This document shows positions 25,259 to 37,083 of a DNA stretch of 64,000 bases, piece by piece. The notes below the pieces were generated by a model, which was given only the letters and a program-made list of their open reading frames with translations, did no database searches and had not been told where the DNA came from. How positions within the stretch are numbered: position 1 is the stretch's first letter; each line of letters starts with the position of its first letter. This DNA is from Deroplatys truncata (taxonomy: Eukaryota; Arthropoda; Insecta; Mantodea; Mantidae). The DNA is taken from positions 262,827,816 through 262,891,815 of the forward strand of contig CM060975.1 in NCBI GenBank assembly GCA_030765065.1. Reading direction: 5' to 3'. A program made the translations under genes and the position numbers.

Positions 25259-26116
25259 TGTTTGTCTTTACTCCCTTACGTGCAAATCGTATTTTACACA
25301 TTCAAAAAGGGCATGTTCCGGATTGTTCTGCTTATAACATATCACATATCATTTGAGATTTTGTTTATCTTTTTCCAATATGTTCTATATGGGCCGTGTC
25401 CTGTTAAGAAATGTAACAGTACTTTTGTGGGTTGTATATGCATGAAACTGGATCTTTCCTGAATATTACAAAAAAATTGTTAAGTACATCTACCTTAAGT
25501 TGCTTGGTCTCATTCTTGTTGCAAATTTTGTTTTAATATATTTTTGACATCTCTTTTAGTGTTGCAATTTCCCCCCATAATTTCTCTAACTTTGTAAGAC
25601 ACTGACGTTTTGAGCCAAAATATGGCTCCTCTTAACTTAATAATATAGTCAATTGGCCAGATACCTATACAAACCAGAAGGGTTTGAAGGTGGGTGAAGT
25701 AATAGCAGCACCTGTAAATCTTAAAAGAATTTTCCGCTCTGAACGCCTTAATAGAGATCTTATCGTAGCATCATTCATGTGTTTCGCCCAAATCCCTGCG
25801 CCATGGGATTTAATAGAGGCGAAAATGCTAATGTGGTATGTTATAATCACGTTGAAAGGTATCTTGAAATCCTTTTGAACTATTCTTGCTAATTTGAGCA
25901 TAAGATTCTCTCCTTTCTTCCTAACGAAATCTGTGTGTTGTCTAAGATTAAGTTTTTCATCGAGAAATATTCCGAGGTATTTTGTCTTTTTATGATTTGG
26001 TGATTGTATTTTATTATGGTAACTCGCTTAAGATTTCCTTTAAATACCATATAGTTAGATTTTAATGGGGATACTTTCAGTTTTGTCGTCTCACACCAAT
26101 CAGATAATTTTGTGGT

Positions 26117-27093
26117 TCATGCATTAGCTTTTTGCTCCACTTGGTTTCTGTTTTCTCCTTCAATTAGAATTAGAATGTCGTCTGCATATGCAATGGTGTC
26201 CAGTATATCTGATTGATTGCCTAATTCTACTAAAAGGGTTTCTAATAATAGGTCCCAGAAAATTGGCCCAAGAATTGAGCCTTGAGGGCATCCGTTCGTT
26301 ATATTCCTATAGACCTTGGTGTGTACGCCTTCTATGTATACCCTTCTGTCTTTACAATAATCTCTGAGCAACTCGTACAAACATTTAGGGTATCCATTCA
26401 CTCTTAATTTTGCAAACAGTGCGGGCCACCAAAGTTTATCAAAGACCCGGATATGTCTATCAAAATTCTAATAACGTATTTAGCATTTGATAGTTGGATG
26501 GAATCCATGACTTTATTAATTGCGTCATCTGTGGATTTCTCTTTCCTAAAACCGAATTGCTTTGCGTTCATGCCCTGCATGAATAATTCTTCAAAGATAT
26601 TTCCTAAAGTGTGTAACAGACTGATGGGCCTATACGACTTGGGTTCCCTGTGATCCTTATCCGAACCCTTTTTCAGAATGATTACCCTTGCTCCTTTCCT
26701 ACAATAGGGGAAGCGTCCCTTCCAGATGCATCGATTGAACAAATGAAACAGATAGGGTGTGATTAAGTCCTCCAAATGAATTAAAACTTCGTTTCCTATG
26801 CCATCGGGACAGGCATCTTTCTTTTTCTTCAAATTCTTAATAACTATCCTTATTTCAGGCATATCAAATGGAAATACTATATTGTTATTCGCATAGTTTT
26901 CTAATAAATTAATTCTCTCCATTATATGATTATAATAATCCGAATTTTTATCATCTTGTAACAATTTACACAATAATTCATTTATAGATGATAACCAGTT
27001 TGTGGTCATGCCACCGTCATCTGTTTTTTTAACGTAGTTAAAATGTCGGTTTTTTTTTACCTTCTCCATGATAATTTTGTACGCATTCCCCAT
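26117..27093 (-). pseudogene. R1-like reverse transcriptase
   Basis: Two frames cover it. Residues 1-229 (27093-26404) include KKDACPDGIGNEVLIHLEDL, REPKSYRPISLLHTLGNIFE and QFGFRKEKSTDDAINKVMDS. The second (26401-26117) has NITNGCPQGSILGPIFWDL and IAYADDILILIEGENRNQV. The YADD box is intact, but motif A is damaged (LIDISGSLINFGG) by a frameshift at about 26440-26470. The pre-RT region (27.3-27.1 kb, SKQLGQNEKCRRIYQKS) matches the R1 scrap at 47.7-48.5 kb. Confidence 0.85.
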
Positions 27094-27379
27094 ATATTTG
27101 TATCCAGTTCTTTTTCCACGAAAGTGTTTCCATGAATTTTGCTTCGTTTCTTGCAGAAGATCTTTGTAATTTTTTTGTTTGCTTGCCTAAATGTATTTGA
27201 GTTCCGTTCCCTGATTTCTGCTATAAGAGATTTTTGATAGATTCTTCTGCACTTTTCATTTTGGCCTAGCTGTTTGGAGAGTATCACTCCATATCTTCTC
27301 GTAATGCTTCCTAGGTTTTATCTTGGGGCCAGATATGTTAACAGCCTTTTGTATAGCTCTGACTAATTTTATGGCATCA

Positions 27380-28111
27380 TTGTCCACCGAGTTTCCTTCG
27401 TAATATATTGCAGGTTTGAACATTCCGATCTTAGCAGGTCCCAGTTTGCTTGTTTGTAACTGAAAACTTTAGTGCCATGTATTTCCTGGTTAAAATTTTC
27501 CCCAATTCGACAATTGAAACATATTCTATGATCACTTGAGGATAAATCCTGATACACTTTCCAGTTGTAGACCTTATCTGCTAAATGATTGCACAACTTA
27601 AATCAATATTTGCTTTGGCTCCTGCTCTATTTTCAAATGTGGGGGATTATTTGGTTGATCTTTTATTAATACATTTAGCTCAGAAATAATTTCTTCCACT
27701 TTTTCTCCCCTTTCATCTGTGTTGTTATACCACCACTCTGATTTGGCGTTCGCATCTGGGGTGTAAATCTGATCTATCAAGTTATATGTTGTGTTAATTT
27801 CTCTAATGTGAAAAGTAAATATGAGTGAATATCATAGCTAAATTGTAAATATTGATTGATTATAATACATTTACCAGATGGATGTGTGATTTCAATAAAA
27901 TTTGTGTGTGCGTGTGTGTGCGTGCGTGCGTGCGTGCGTGTGTGTGTGTGTCACTTAATTGAGCTATTTTACCTACTTGCATTTTGGGATTATAAATTAT
28001 TACCGCCATTGGGTTGTCGCCATCTGCGATAACTCTGGCCTTTACTGGAATATGAGTGACCTTACCGTTATATAAGTACGGTTCTTGTATAAACGATATA
28101 TCCAGACTCAA
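27380..28111 (-). pseudogene. R1-like APE endonuclease
   Basis: Frames at 27860-28111 (DISFIQEPYLYNGKVTHIPV, MAVIIYNPKMQVG), 27598-27780 (YTPDANAKSEWWYNNTDERG) and 27369-27596 (SSSDHRICFNCRIGEN) correspond to the N-terminal, central (DANAKS-W) and C-terminal (SDHR) motifs of an R1 endonuclease. A TG/CG microsatellite at 27895-27951 interrupts it after the IYNPKMQVG stretch. Confidence 0.75.
27895..27951 (+). repeat. (TG)n(TGCG)n microsatellite inside the R1 endonuclease
   Basis: A compound TG/TGCG array of about 57 bases. It interrupts the R1 coding sequence and reads as repeated His-Thr and Ala-Arg-Thr codons on the minus strand. Confidence 0.95.
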
Positions 28112-28233
28112 TTCTTCAGCCGTTTATTTCGGTTCCGACATTACATGCCTGTTACGTTGAGCATTTATTCGTGCAATTGTTAAAGAATTGAAATCCTCCC
28201 TATCTTGCATTTTTAATTTAATCCTGTCCATAA

Positions 28234-29430
28234 TTAGTTCTTGATACTAGACTTTCCTATATGTCGGACAATCCTTCTTTCCTGCAAATTTTCTTTCTTT
28301 TTGTGCAAGGTATACACACGCCCTGTTGCTCTATCTTCTGATAGTCTTTTTAGCGTGATCTTCCTCACCACATTGACCACATACTGCTTTATTTTCTTTT
28401 CTACAATAATTGGCAACGTGTCCCAAATCTTGGCATTTCAAACAACGTGATACCACTATATAATCTTCGACTCCTATTGATTGAAAACTGAAGTGAACCA
28501 TTAAAATTCTTATACTAGATGTTACCTCTATAACATAATGAACGGTAGATTTGTTCCTTTGCCCGGTTTTAAATCTGAAGTTTACCTGTTGTTCAAATTC
28601 CTCCCATGAAAATTGGCTTTCAAAATTTTGTGTGTATTTAGAGTATTTCATATCTTCCGCCTTCTCTCCTACCATTAAGCCAATAATATTACTAACGGAT
28701 TTCTCTTTTTGGGCATCTCCATTTTTAAGTATTTACCTTTGTGATTAGGACTTATAATTATATTATCCATACCGTCTTTAGATTGTGTTTCTATTATAAA
28801 AGTTTCTCTCGGTAGATGGAATATTGTTAATGCGAATCTTTTCTCTAGCGGGTTTTAATCTTGTAACAATTTCTTGTACATCTTTTATTGATTTACAATT
28901 TTCAGAAGTGATGAATAGACTATATTTTGTTTTTATAGTGTTTTGTACCTTTTAGGTTTTATGACTAATTTTAGGAGTTTGTGCCACTTAGGCATAACTA
29001 TGCATTGGCACTTATTTCTTAACTTCCCTTAAAACTTTGAGCTCTGTTTTTGGCATTATATTTTCTTCCTTTAAGTTGTTATACATCTCTTGTAATTTCC
29101 CTAAAATTGTAAAGATTTTTGTCTATTTGTGGAGGACAACTTATGACCCCCAACTGCTCTATTTATATCAGCTATTATTCTATAAAAATCGTTACCTTTA
29201 AAAGTAACCTTCTTCGACTCATCCTCCTTTCTCTCTGTTTTTCTATCTATTTCTTTATCGTTTCCGGCGATCTTGCTAAAGATAACCTTGGCCTAAAGGC
29301 TGCTTCTTCTTTTGCCATGGCTTTATCGATCTTCCCTCTGTCTCTACTCATTTCAAGTTCCTCTCAGCCAGTAAAAGTAAACAATACTTTTTACTGCTCA
29401 GGACCGGGGACGAGGACCCGGGAGCAAGAT
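28234..29430 (-). pseudogene. R1-like ORF1 with zinc knuckles
   Basis: The frame at 28331-28675 has a CCHC knuckle, CLKCQDLGHVANYC, and a second one with its last Cys lost (CGQCGEEDHAKKT). These nucleic-acid-binding knuckles close the R1 ORF1 (Gag-like) protein. The upstream half (28.7-29.4 kb) is basic, broken by stops, and contains NRERRMSRRR. The start codon is not certain. Confidence 0.7.
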
Positions 29431-29524
29431 CGGTAGTTACTAAGGCCGCGTACAAACGCAAGTCGGCCTTCTTTAAAATACACTTTTGGCAGGGGGTAAC
29501 TGCCGAACTTCCGACCCCTGCACT

Positions 29525-29560
29525 GAGGACGGAGGGAATCTCGTTAATCCATTCATGCGT

Positions 29561-29591
<31 letters not shown>
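29525..29591 (-). rRNA. 28S rRNA fragment between R2-I copy B and the R1-like element
   Basis: The minus strand reads TAGCCAAATGCCTCGTCATC, then TAATTAGTGACACGCATGAA and TGGATTAACGAGATTCCC, ending at about GTCC. The first base is the canonical R2 downstream boundary and the R2-I 3' end abuts it. The distance between R2 and R1 targets in arthropod 28S is about 74 bases, so this 67-bp fragment nearly fills that interval. It is closer to the conserved 28S sequence than the fragment at 14984-15050. Confidence 0.88.
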
Positions 29592-30075
29592 TAATGTAAG
29601 TGCTAGTGCCCTCATCTCCAGGTTGTATGGTGCCTGTCACCATCCCTTATATAACAGTTATGAAGTAACATTTTAAACGAATAAAAATATAACTGACGGT
29701 AATAACAGTTATTAATAGAAACTTCTTATATTAATAATCCTAAGTGTTAGTAATAATATTTTAGATATTTATGTTGATAATATAATAGTACAATATAATT
29801 AGGATAAGACAATACAAATTCATAGATCTCACAATAATATAATAGGCAAAGGTTTTCATAAACTTAGATGTGTTAAATGATCATTCGTTGGCGGTTTCAA
29901 TAAAGGTACTATGTATATTAAAGTACTCTTTAAAATATTGGTCACATCTTTTATCTCCCTATACGTGAAGCCTATATGCTTGAGAAAGTGGCGAAATTCA
30001 GGAGGAGCTGAATGTCTAGATCCAAAGACTAAGGGTTGAATCTCGACTTCATTAAGCTCCGAATGTATTATTCAT

Positions 30076-31280
30076 ACGGGTAAAGGGTGGGGACACTCTA
30101 TTTATTGACAGCCCCATTTCAGGGAGTAGCGACCCTGCCCACGTCAGCTCCAGGATCCTCTGGCCCGGAGGGTGGTACCTGGTTAGTGCCCCTTGCACAG
30201 GGTTACGGATGAAGAACCCAACGGTATATACAACGGAGAAGGAATCCTTCAGTACGCTGAATATGCAGAAAGGGGCGCATTAGGAGAAGGATGCTCCAAA
30301 ATAAACCCGGGTACAGGAAACTCGTGAACTGGGTGAAAGTAATCCTCTAAGGGTAGGAGGCCCTAAACGAAACATCCCTGGATCTCCAGGTTGGGGTTTG
30401 TAAGTCTGTGTTGGTGTCCCGTCCATGTAAAAACGAAATTCACTCAAGTCTCAAAATAAAGGCAAACCGGACACGACTACAGCAGAATAAGGTGAAACGA
30501 TTAGGGATATCTGATACATTAGATATTGCAACCAGGAACGTCAGGGGTCTGTATAATAAGGAACTCGAAATAGAAAATGAGTTAATGAAGAAATACATTA
30601 GCATAGAAGTGCTTAGTGAAACAAAAAAGAAGTTAAAGGGAACAATAGATACAGGAGACCATACTCTACTGTATAGTGGAGTGGAACATAAAGAGCCCAA
30701 GCATGTTTTGCGATGATAAACCATAAATGGAAGCAGAATATCACAGCGTATACATTTTATGATGAGTGACTTATGGCAATTCGCTTCAAAAAACCAAGAG
30801 GCCATATGACAGTTGTAGATGTGTACAGCCCGCAAGAATAGAAGAATCAGATAAATTTTATACAGCATTACAAAACGTAGTTAATACGATTAATAAAAGC
30901 GATCTAGTATATATTTGTGGAGATTGGAATGCCCGGGTTGGAAAAATTGCTATAGAAGATATTGTCGGTCAATTCCGAGAAGACAGAATCAACTGTAATT
31001 GTAAGATGATAGATTCCTACATATACTATAATTTGAAGATTACTAACATATTCTATAGAAAAAAGAATATTCACAATTTTACATGGAGTAATAGAGGCTC
31101 CAGATCTAAAATTGACTATGTAGTTGTCAATAGAACAGCTGCAAATTTAATAAAGGATGTTACGTATACAGAGGTTCTGAAATATGCAGTGATCAGTTTC
31201 TATTGATCAAAACCATATTAAAAAGAAGATGGGCAAGATTAAGAGATAGGAATTTAAGATAGCAATTTTCTAAGGCCGAA
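30076..31280 (+). mobile_element. RTE-like element, truncated, in R2-I copy B
   Basis: The left end follows GAATGTATTATTCAT, the same R2 site and boundary as copy A (15523-15536), so the two insertions descend from one event. It retains the 5' UTR and endonuclease: NVRGLYNKELEIENELMKK, EVLSETKKKL, YICGDWNARVGK and FTWSNRGSRSKIDYVVVNRT. All RT motifs and the 3' end are missing because a deletion joins about 31280 to R2-I sequence equivalent to about 19765. Confidence 0.8.
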
Positions 31281-31299
31281 GTGTTCCTTCTGTAACAAT

Positions 31300-32320
31300 T
31301 TTAAAAAAGAGCATTTTATGGGGGAAGCCCCAATCCCAATAGATTGAGCTGATCAGTTAATTCGTCAAGCATGTACTGAACATCTGATTCTTCCTCTCCT
31401 ACTAATACTAGGTCGTTGGCAAATGCCAAAATGCTTAGAATTTGATCGTTAAAGCTCATAACCTTCGTAATGCCGGTAATGTGTTTTATAACCGGATTCG
31501 AGGCTAAATTAAAAAGGAAAGATAGATGGTCACCAGTTTAACCCCTCTCTTAATAACTATATGATGACCATTTTCTAATATAGTGGTAGCATCTTGTTGT
31601 ATCTCATGTACTAAATCAATCATATGTGGGTGAAAGCCTTGGGCCTTAAACCAGCTGTGATCGCGCTATTACTAATTGTATCGAATGCTTTTCGATATCG
31701 ACTGTGGCTAAAGTCAGCCTCTTTCCCTTTATTAATCGCCGCAGAAATGATGACCTTGTTTTTAAAGGTTCCAATACCTGGAACGAAGCCGCTTTGTTCT
31801 GAGGCGATCCTCGCCTTAGTTTTCATTCGGCGGCAGAGATAGCCGGATAAGGTCCTACCAAGGAGTGAGCCTATAGATATCGGCGCCACCCTTTAAGCAC
31901 TTCGTCGTTACCTCATTCCCTTAGGGATAAAAATGGTCTTACTATTTTTCCAAGCTTTAGAATATATCCCTGTTAAAAGAATAAGACTAAAATATTCCCT
32001 AATAGAGAAGGGATATTCCATCTTGGTAGATGTCTTTCAATTCCATCTATCCCGGCGGCTGTGGACCTCCGTATCAATCGAAGTCGGGTTTCCATCTCCG
32101 CCGGGGAGATGAAAGGAGGGAATTGTTTAATATACCTAAATTGTAAATTATCTCCTTCAGTATTAATGTTATCACCCAATAGCTCGGAATATTGCATACT
32201 AAGTTTCTCTGTTGGAATTTCTGTCCTGACTTCTTCTACTACACTAGTATTAATTATCACTAAATCCGCCAATCTAATAGGACATTTGTAAGACATATGT
32301 TTTTTGTCTTGAAACAAATA
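31300..32320 (-). pseudogene. R2-I copy B reverse transcriptase
   Basis: Blocks on the minus strand are EMETRLRLIRRSTAAGIDGI (32317-31973), PISIGSLLGRTLSGYLCRRM and SGFVPGIGTF (31889-31620), a motif A stretch TLATVDIEK followed by a one-base loss, and the box AFANDLVL near 31415, where Asn replaces the first FADD aspartate. It is a decayed R2 reverse transcriptase. Confidence 0.75.
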
Positions 32321-33524
32321 AAGTTTATTAGAACTTGGTTGTTTTAAAAGGATGTTGTCCGTTTCTATGCCAAATCCCGTCTTTTTCGGTACCCTTGTTT
32401 TAAAAACTTTATTAATCTCCCCTCAAGTGCATCAATAACCGGTCTAACTTGATCAAATTTAGTATGTATCGAAGCAAGGCGATCCATCTCTGAGCTAAGC
32501 TCCTTTAAAATTAAAGCAGGATAAATAAGCTTAATGTGGGTAATGTAATTTTTAGCCTCGTTCTTCCATGATTGTATATCTTCTTAGATGCATGTGTCGC
32601 CACTGTCCATAGTTCTAAGAGAACATGGGCTGTGTTGGTGAATTTCATTAAAATAATGTATCGGTTTTCTATATTTGGTTGTACGGGAATTGTTATTGGC
32701 TGTTCAGAGACCATAATCTGTGTTATTGGTTAGGAGTGTAGTTTGTGTAGCAGAGTTGCTTGAGCAACTTAAATTTATATCATTCGTAACTAGGTTTTTG
32801 GAATTTAAATAATGGGAATATCCCTCTTCTTCCCTTAGTTTAGCGTATTCATCCGGATGACCTATTTCGATATAACCAATAAATCAATTACAATATTCAT
32901 GTTGGGAGTAACTATTGTAACTAAGTCATGCGTTCCAGAAGAATTAAGACAGGAGTTAATGGATTGGTCCTAATTCTTCCTTATTCCTTGTCATTCTATT
33001 TCCAAATGAGACTCCTGTTTGTTCTTGCGAATTACATCGTTAGAAAGTGAAGTCATAGTGATAGCTGATATAGTTCGTCACATCAGCTTTTTCCATCCCC
33101 TCCTTATGAACTTCCTGATAATCATTTTTGCAGAGCACCTACATTAAAATCTTATGTTTTCCGTTCTAATGTATCTGAACGAACCTCATCCACAGTCTCA
33201 TTCGATCGAATTATATTTTTCTCCACGAAGGTCTCTCCTTCAACAATTGGAAGTGGAACCTAACAGGTTAAAATTTAAGAAATGGAACGAACGTTATCTT
33301 GGACCTCTATATCCACCTCAAATTCTCTAGGAGATTCCTCAGCCTTAAACTATTCGTCTTCGGTTGTTTTCTTTCTTTTATATTTAATCTGGTCTATTGT
33401 TTTATGGGGTAATTGGGCCTAAATTTTTTATCTATGGCCGTTTGGTATTCATATTCAATTAATAAATCTACTAATAATTTGCTGTCCTCATCTGTCCAGA
33501 CACCTTTATTGGTAACTTTTGGTG

Positions 33525-33884
33525 TTATGGCCTCCAATCTCTTTTCATTCCTAATATTCTTATTCCTCTTATCCTCGAGTTAAGACTCCTAAATGTTTTG
33601 TACGAGCTTTCACAATTCTCGCATTTAAATTCGTATTGACGGTTATCGATAGGACCAGGAAACTTAGGTATGTGGCAGACGGCAGAATATAGTAGTTGAA
33701 AGGTCTTATTACAAAAAGTGCATCTGTAAGCAAAATCCTTATCATGATGGACAACAGTTAAGTGCTTAATATATTCACCCACGAATGCAAAGAACAGGCC
33801 GCACTCTATACCGGTATTGACTTTATAGGAAATGTTAACAACCGATTTAATATTAGCCATGTTTTTATACATATTAACTGCCAC
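33525..33884 (-). pseudogene. R2-I zinc-finger N-terminal domain
   Basis: A 119-codon frame contains three finger-like units: first ECGLFFAF...HLTVVHH (second Cys replaced by Phe), second CTFCNKTFQLLYSAVCHIPK (with the PGP turn typical of R2), third CENCESSYKTFRSL (terminal His residues lost). The order finger-finger-finger before a Myb-like domain matches R2 lineages with three N-terminal fingers. It starts in the native-looking context MANIKSVV. It is the best R2-I finger module in the window. Confidence 0.8.
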
Positions 33885-35290
33885 TATAATGTATCAAATA
33901 GTAATATAAAGAAAATGTAATCAGAGATATTATTAAACAAATATGACATAAATGCTTCAATGTCAATTAAAACACGATCATATAAAACAACCCGATGGGT
34001 GAGATGATAAAAGAATTATTGAATTTGTCATAGGTTAAAATATAAAAAAATAAAACAAGTCGACAAATCACAAAGGGGTGAATGATATCTAAAACAAATT
34101 GCTGACAAGTCAACAACAATAGAATCGATATGTATGTATGAACACGTAACAATAAAAATGTGTTAATCATATTAATCATAAATGACACATATGTTAAGAG
34201 TTTAACAGATCAACCGTTAAAATAATAAAATTTGTTTAAGAGCTACCCAGTGTAAAACGATGATTTTTTTAAAAAAGTGAGGCTGGTAACGTCACTATCG
34301 ATTGCATGTGGGCAGAAAGTATGTCGATACACCGTTAGTATATAAAAGAATGTAAACAATCAATATTGCGGCTTGTAAGCAGAAAATTTAAGGATAAAAT
34401 AAGATGTAATACCTAACGATAAAAAGCGGTAACTGCGGCAGTAAAATCATACGGAAGCGTAAAACCTCGTTAAAATATAATTGAAGATAAATTATAATCA
34501 CTTCAAAATAACCCTACGTTATAAAAGGCATGTTAGTACTACTAATCCATTAAATTAGATCACTCGCCATTTACTTCAATGCAGAATCAATCTTAATCAC
34601 AGTCACACACTCATATACATCAATAGAATTAAAGGAGAAACCCATGAAGAAATAATCGCAATAAATTTAATAAAACTGTCATTTGGGAGAGAAGGGATCG
34701 AGAGTTCTTAAAATAAACAAACAATATGGCCGATTATCATTCCGTATTTAGAATAAAAGTTACTCTGATTAGTACTGGCCTACGGTAACTATAACAATAC
34801 AACCACTAATTAAAGGAGGAGGATATGTAAAATCAAATCTAATATGGAAAAACTTTACCCTTGAACGCAGTAAGGGAAGAAATTCACCCGTCCACTCTTC
34901 ATGTTCACAAGAACGATTAACCGAAGCAAACCAAAAGCGAAGAACCACAATATTAACTTTGCCCTTAAAATGATAAACTAATTCATCCATCGGCATGCTG
35001 ACACTCGCCATAAAACTATAAGACATATAAAGTGTTATTTATATAACGAGAGCGCTCTTCATAGGTTATTTCACATAAAAATTGTGATTAAACACGGAGC
35101 ACAAAAATCACTGACTAGTCTATGATCTGGGACGGGTTTTACCCCATCCGATTTTCGGATTATTGAGGTGTCCGTCAGCCTGCCCCCTAGAATCTTTTCT
35201 TATACATATTTATTTTAGTGTTTTTCTAAGGAAGGCTACTAACCTAATTAATAGCTAATACTAAACAAACAAACTCAAAACTAAAAAGTA

Positions 35291-37081
35291 TAAATGGCGC
35301 AACGGTTCTAGACATGTGAAAATCTCAATGGCAGCTATGAAGCGAGTTGCTTACCAGATGAGGTGACCCTCATCTGCATGCTGCAGGAGTGCGTAGGACA
35401 GTCATTGTTCAAATATCCGCACACCGGTTATGCACTGCACTGCGCTGCACTGATAAACTTAGTTTTATATATAGTATATTTAAATCCACCGCTGTAAAAA
35501 GCGCTTAATATAAAAATCTGTCAATCATCTGTCTCCAATTCTTCCACACCTGACAGCCCGTCCTCTTTGGCGGAATCACTCCCATCATTGCCGTCATCAC
35601 TGCTGTTGCTTCTTTCTACACCATTATCCCGGATGAGGATTATTTTTATTTGATTTTCTGCATTTGCATCTTTTTCGAAATAATGATCCTAAATTTATTC
35701 AACATGTCGACGTACATTCTTCCATTCTCGCCTTCCAATTTCTGCAAATCGCTGCGGACATAACTGACCCACATCTTTTAATTTAAAAGTGTTATTTCTG
35801 CAGGCCACTCGTTTTTTGACATTAGCCAGATTAATTCGATTGGTTTTATATCTGGGTTATACGGTGGCACTCTTAAGTACATTATGGCCATATCTGGCCA
35901 AGTATGTAAGACTTCTGAAGCGGTTTGTTGGCTTTAATTAAGTTATATAGCTTTGGATTACTCTTGCTTTCATGTAAAGCTATATTACGCCTAAGTAACC
36001 AAGTACTCATTTCTTCTTTCAAGGAATTTCAGGTAGGTGGTTTGTCATTTTGAGTGTTGACGCATTGTGAAGCATTGTCGATAACCAGAACAGACCCAGC
36101 AGGTATATTAAGTATCAACATGGTGTTGCTTCACTTAATATAACTTTTCTGTATTCATTTCTTGATAAAAATCTCCTGTTTTTTTGTTGCGACTTGTAAA
36201 AGAAGGGCATTTGGAACTAAGCAGATCTTTCCAATAGCATGAACGATAATAAGTGTTTGCCCTTTGGCAACAGGTGCCTGCATGGCTATTTCGCTATAAT
36301 TTTTACATGTTGTATGACTGCTATATATGTATGACTCAGCTGAAATCGTATATCGTGCTTTTCTATTAGAACTCTTCTATTTGATTTAGTTTACTTCCAC
36401 TTGAAACCTAACTATTTTATACTTTTTCTGAGTTTTAGCACCACCTTGAAAATTTATGCTGTCTTTCAGATTGATGAGCAATCTACTTTTTGTTCGCCCA
36501 GTTTTTTCTTCTACATAGAAATTGTGAATCGTGCACCGAATGACGCATTTATCGCAATCATCTATTTCTGTAATACGTTTAGGGACCTTATGTATCTTTA
36601 CAAGGGTGTCAAATGGTACTCCTTCATTCATGTGTTTATCTTATCTTTGATAACTCTGGAAACGGAACTCGGTGAAACAGCAGTTGCTTTGGCTACTCTT
36701 TCTTTCACTCCCTTAAAGTTTTAGTGAAACTCGGGTGAACATCTATTTTCTTCCTTCATCTCTGCTTCTTTCTTCATGAAGTCGAGGACATTTGCAATTA
36801 TTTCCCTGCTTTGACTATGTAATACCTTGCAACTTAACTTTGAAAACGTAGTAGTTATGGTTATAAACATCGCAAATATTAAATAAGCACTATTTAGGTG
36901 CTGCACTCTTTGAAGTAATAACCACATGCGGACAGTTTCTGCGCAGACTGTATGTGTTACGCACTGTGAGTACGCAAAGGTATTATATCGCTTTAGTTGA
37001 TTAAGCTAAACATAAACCATTCCTAGGCTCGGCAGCCGGGTGGCAATCAAGGTTACGATTCTAGACGTTTTGTGCCAGCTA
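35291..37081 (-). mobile_element. Tc1/mariner-superfamily transposon with TA duplication
   Basis: This 1791-bp unit is flanked by TA (35289-35290 and 37082-37083). The ends are imperfect inverted repeats: left TAAATGGCGCAACGGTTCTA, right complement TAGCTGGCACAAAACGTCTA. The minus strand codes a decayed DDE transposase: SQSREIIANVLDFMKKEAE (about 36800), VEEKTGRTKSRLLINLKDSI (about 36450-36500), KGQTLIIVHAIGKICLVPNA (about 36200-36260), PAGSVLVIDNASQ (about 36080). The window also holds the matching empty site at 40158, CTAAAAAGTAGCCTCAAC, so the boundaries are firm. Confidence 0.88.
35530..36900 (-). pseudogene. Tc1/mariner-like DDE transposase
   Basis: Motifs follow the order of the insect DDE-superfamily transposase group: an N-terminal helix region (SREIIANVLDFM), a central INLKDSINFQGGAKT block, then LVIDNASQ, where the Asp corresponds to the second catalytic acid, and KEEMSTWLLRRNIALHESKS near 35980. 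The final DDE acid cannot be identified confidently. Stops occur between blocks, so the protein is not made intact. Confidence 0.75.
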
Positions 37082-37083
37082 TA

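Larger units (their letters stand above)
25259..29524 (-). mobile_element. R1-clade non-LTR element adjoining a 28S fragment
   Basis: From 29.5 down to 25.26 kb on the minus strand there are a 5' region, ORF1 with CCHC knuckles (28331-28675), an APE endonuclease (28.1-27.4 kb: SLDISFIQEPYLYNGKV), a reverse transcriptase (27093-26117) and a C-terminal region. R1 elements are arthropod-specific and normally insert in 28S about 74 bp downstream of the R2 site. Here the 5' side lies against a 67-bp 28S piece (29525-29591) in the same orientation. No 28S is seen at the 3' side, where an R2-II piece begins. Confidence 0.8.
29592..35288 (-). mobile_element. R2-I copy B
   Basis: It is collinear with copy A: 3' UTR and tail (29.6-30.06 kb), RTE-like insertion, then RT (31.3-32.3 kb), linker (32.4-33.4 kb), fingers (33.5-33.9 kb) and 5' region to 35288. 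The endonuclease domain and the right half of the RTE-like insert are deleted at about 31280. RT motifs include a box reading LAFANDLVLVGEEE near 31400-31440 and SKTRLCSEASSQ-like residues. The 5' end CTAAAAAG is followed by a TA and the mariner insertion. Frameshifts are abundant. Confidence 0.85.

Noticed and set aside
26404-27093. 229-codon open frame, the longest in the window, as a host gene
   Set aside because: It is the N-terminal part of an R1-type reverse transcriptase and continues in another frame at 26401; motif A is destroyed by a frameshift.
27860-28111. His/Thr/Arg-repeat peptide
   Set aside because: Produced by translating the TG/TGCG microsatellite inside an R1 endonuclease.
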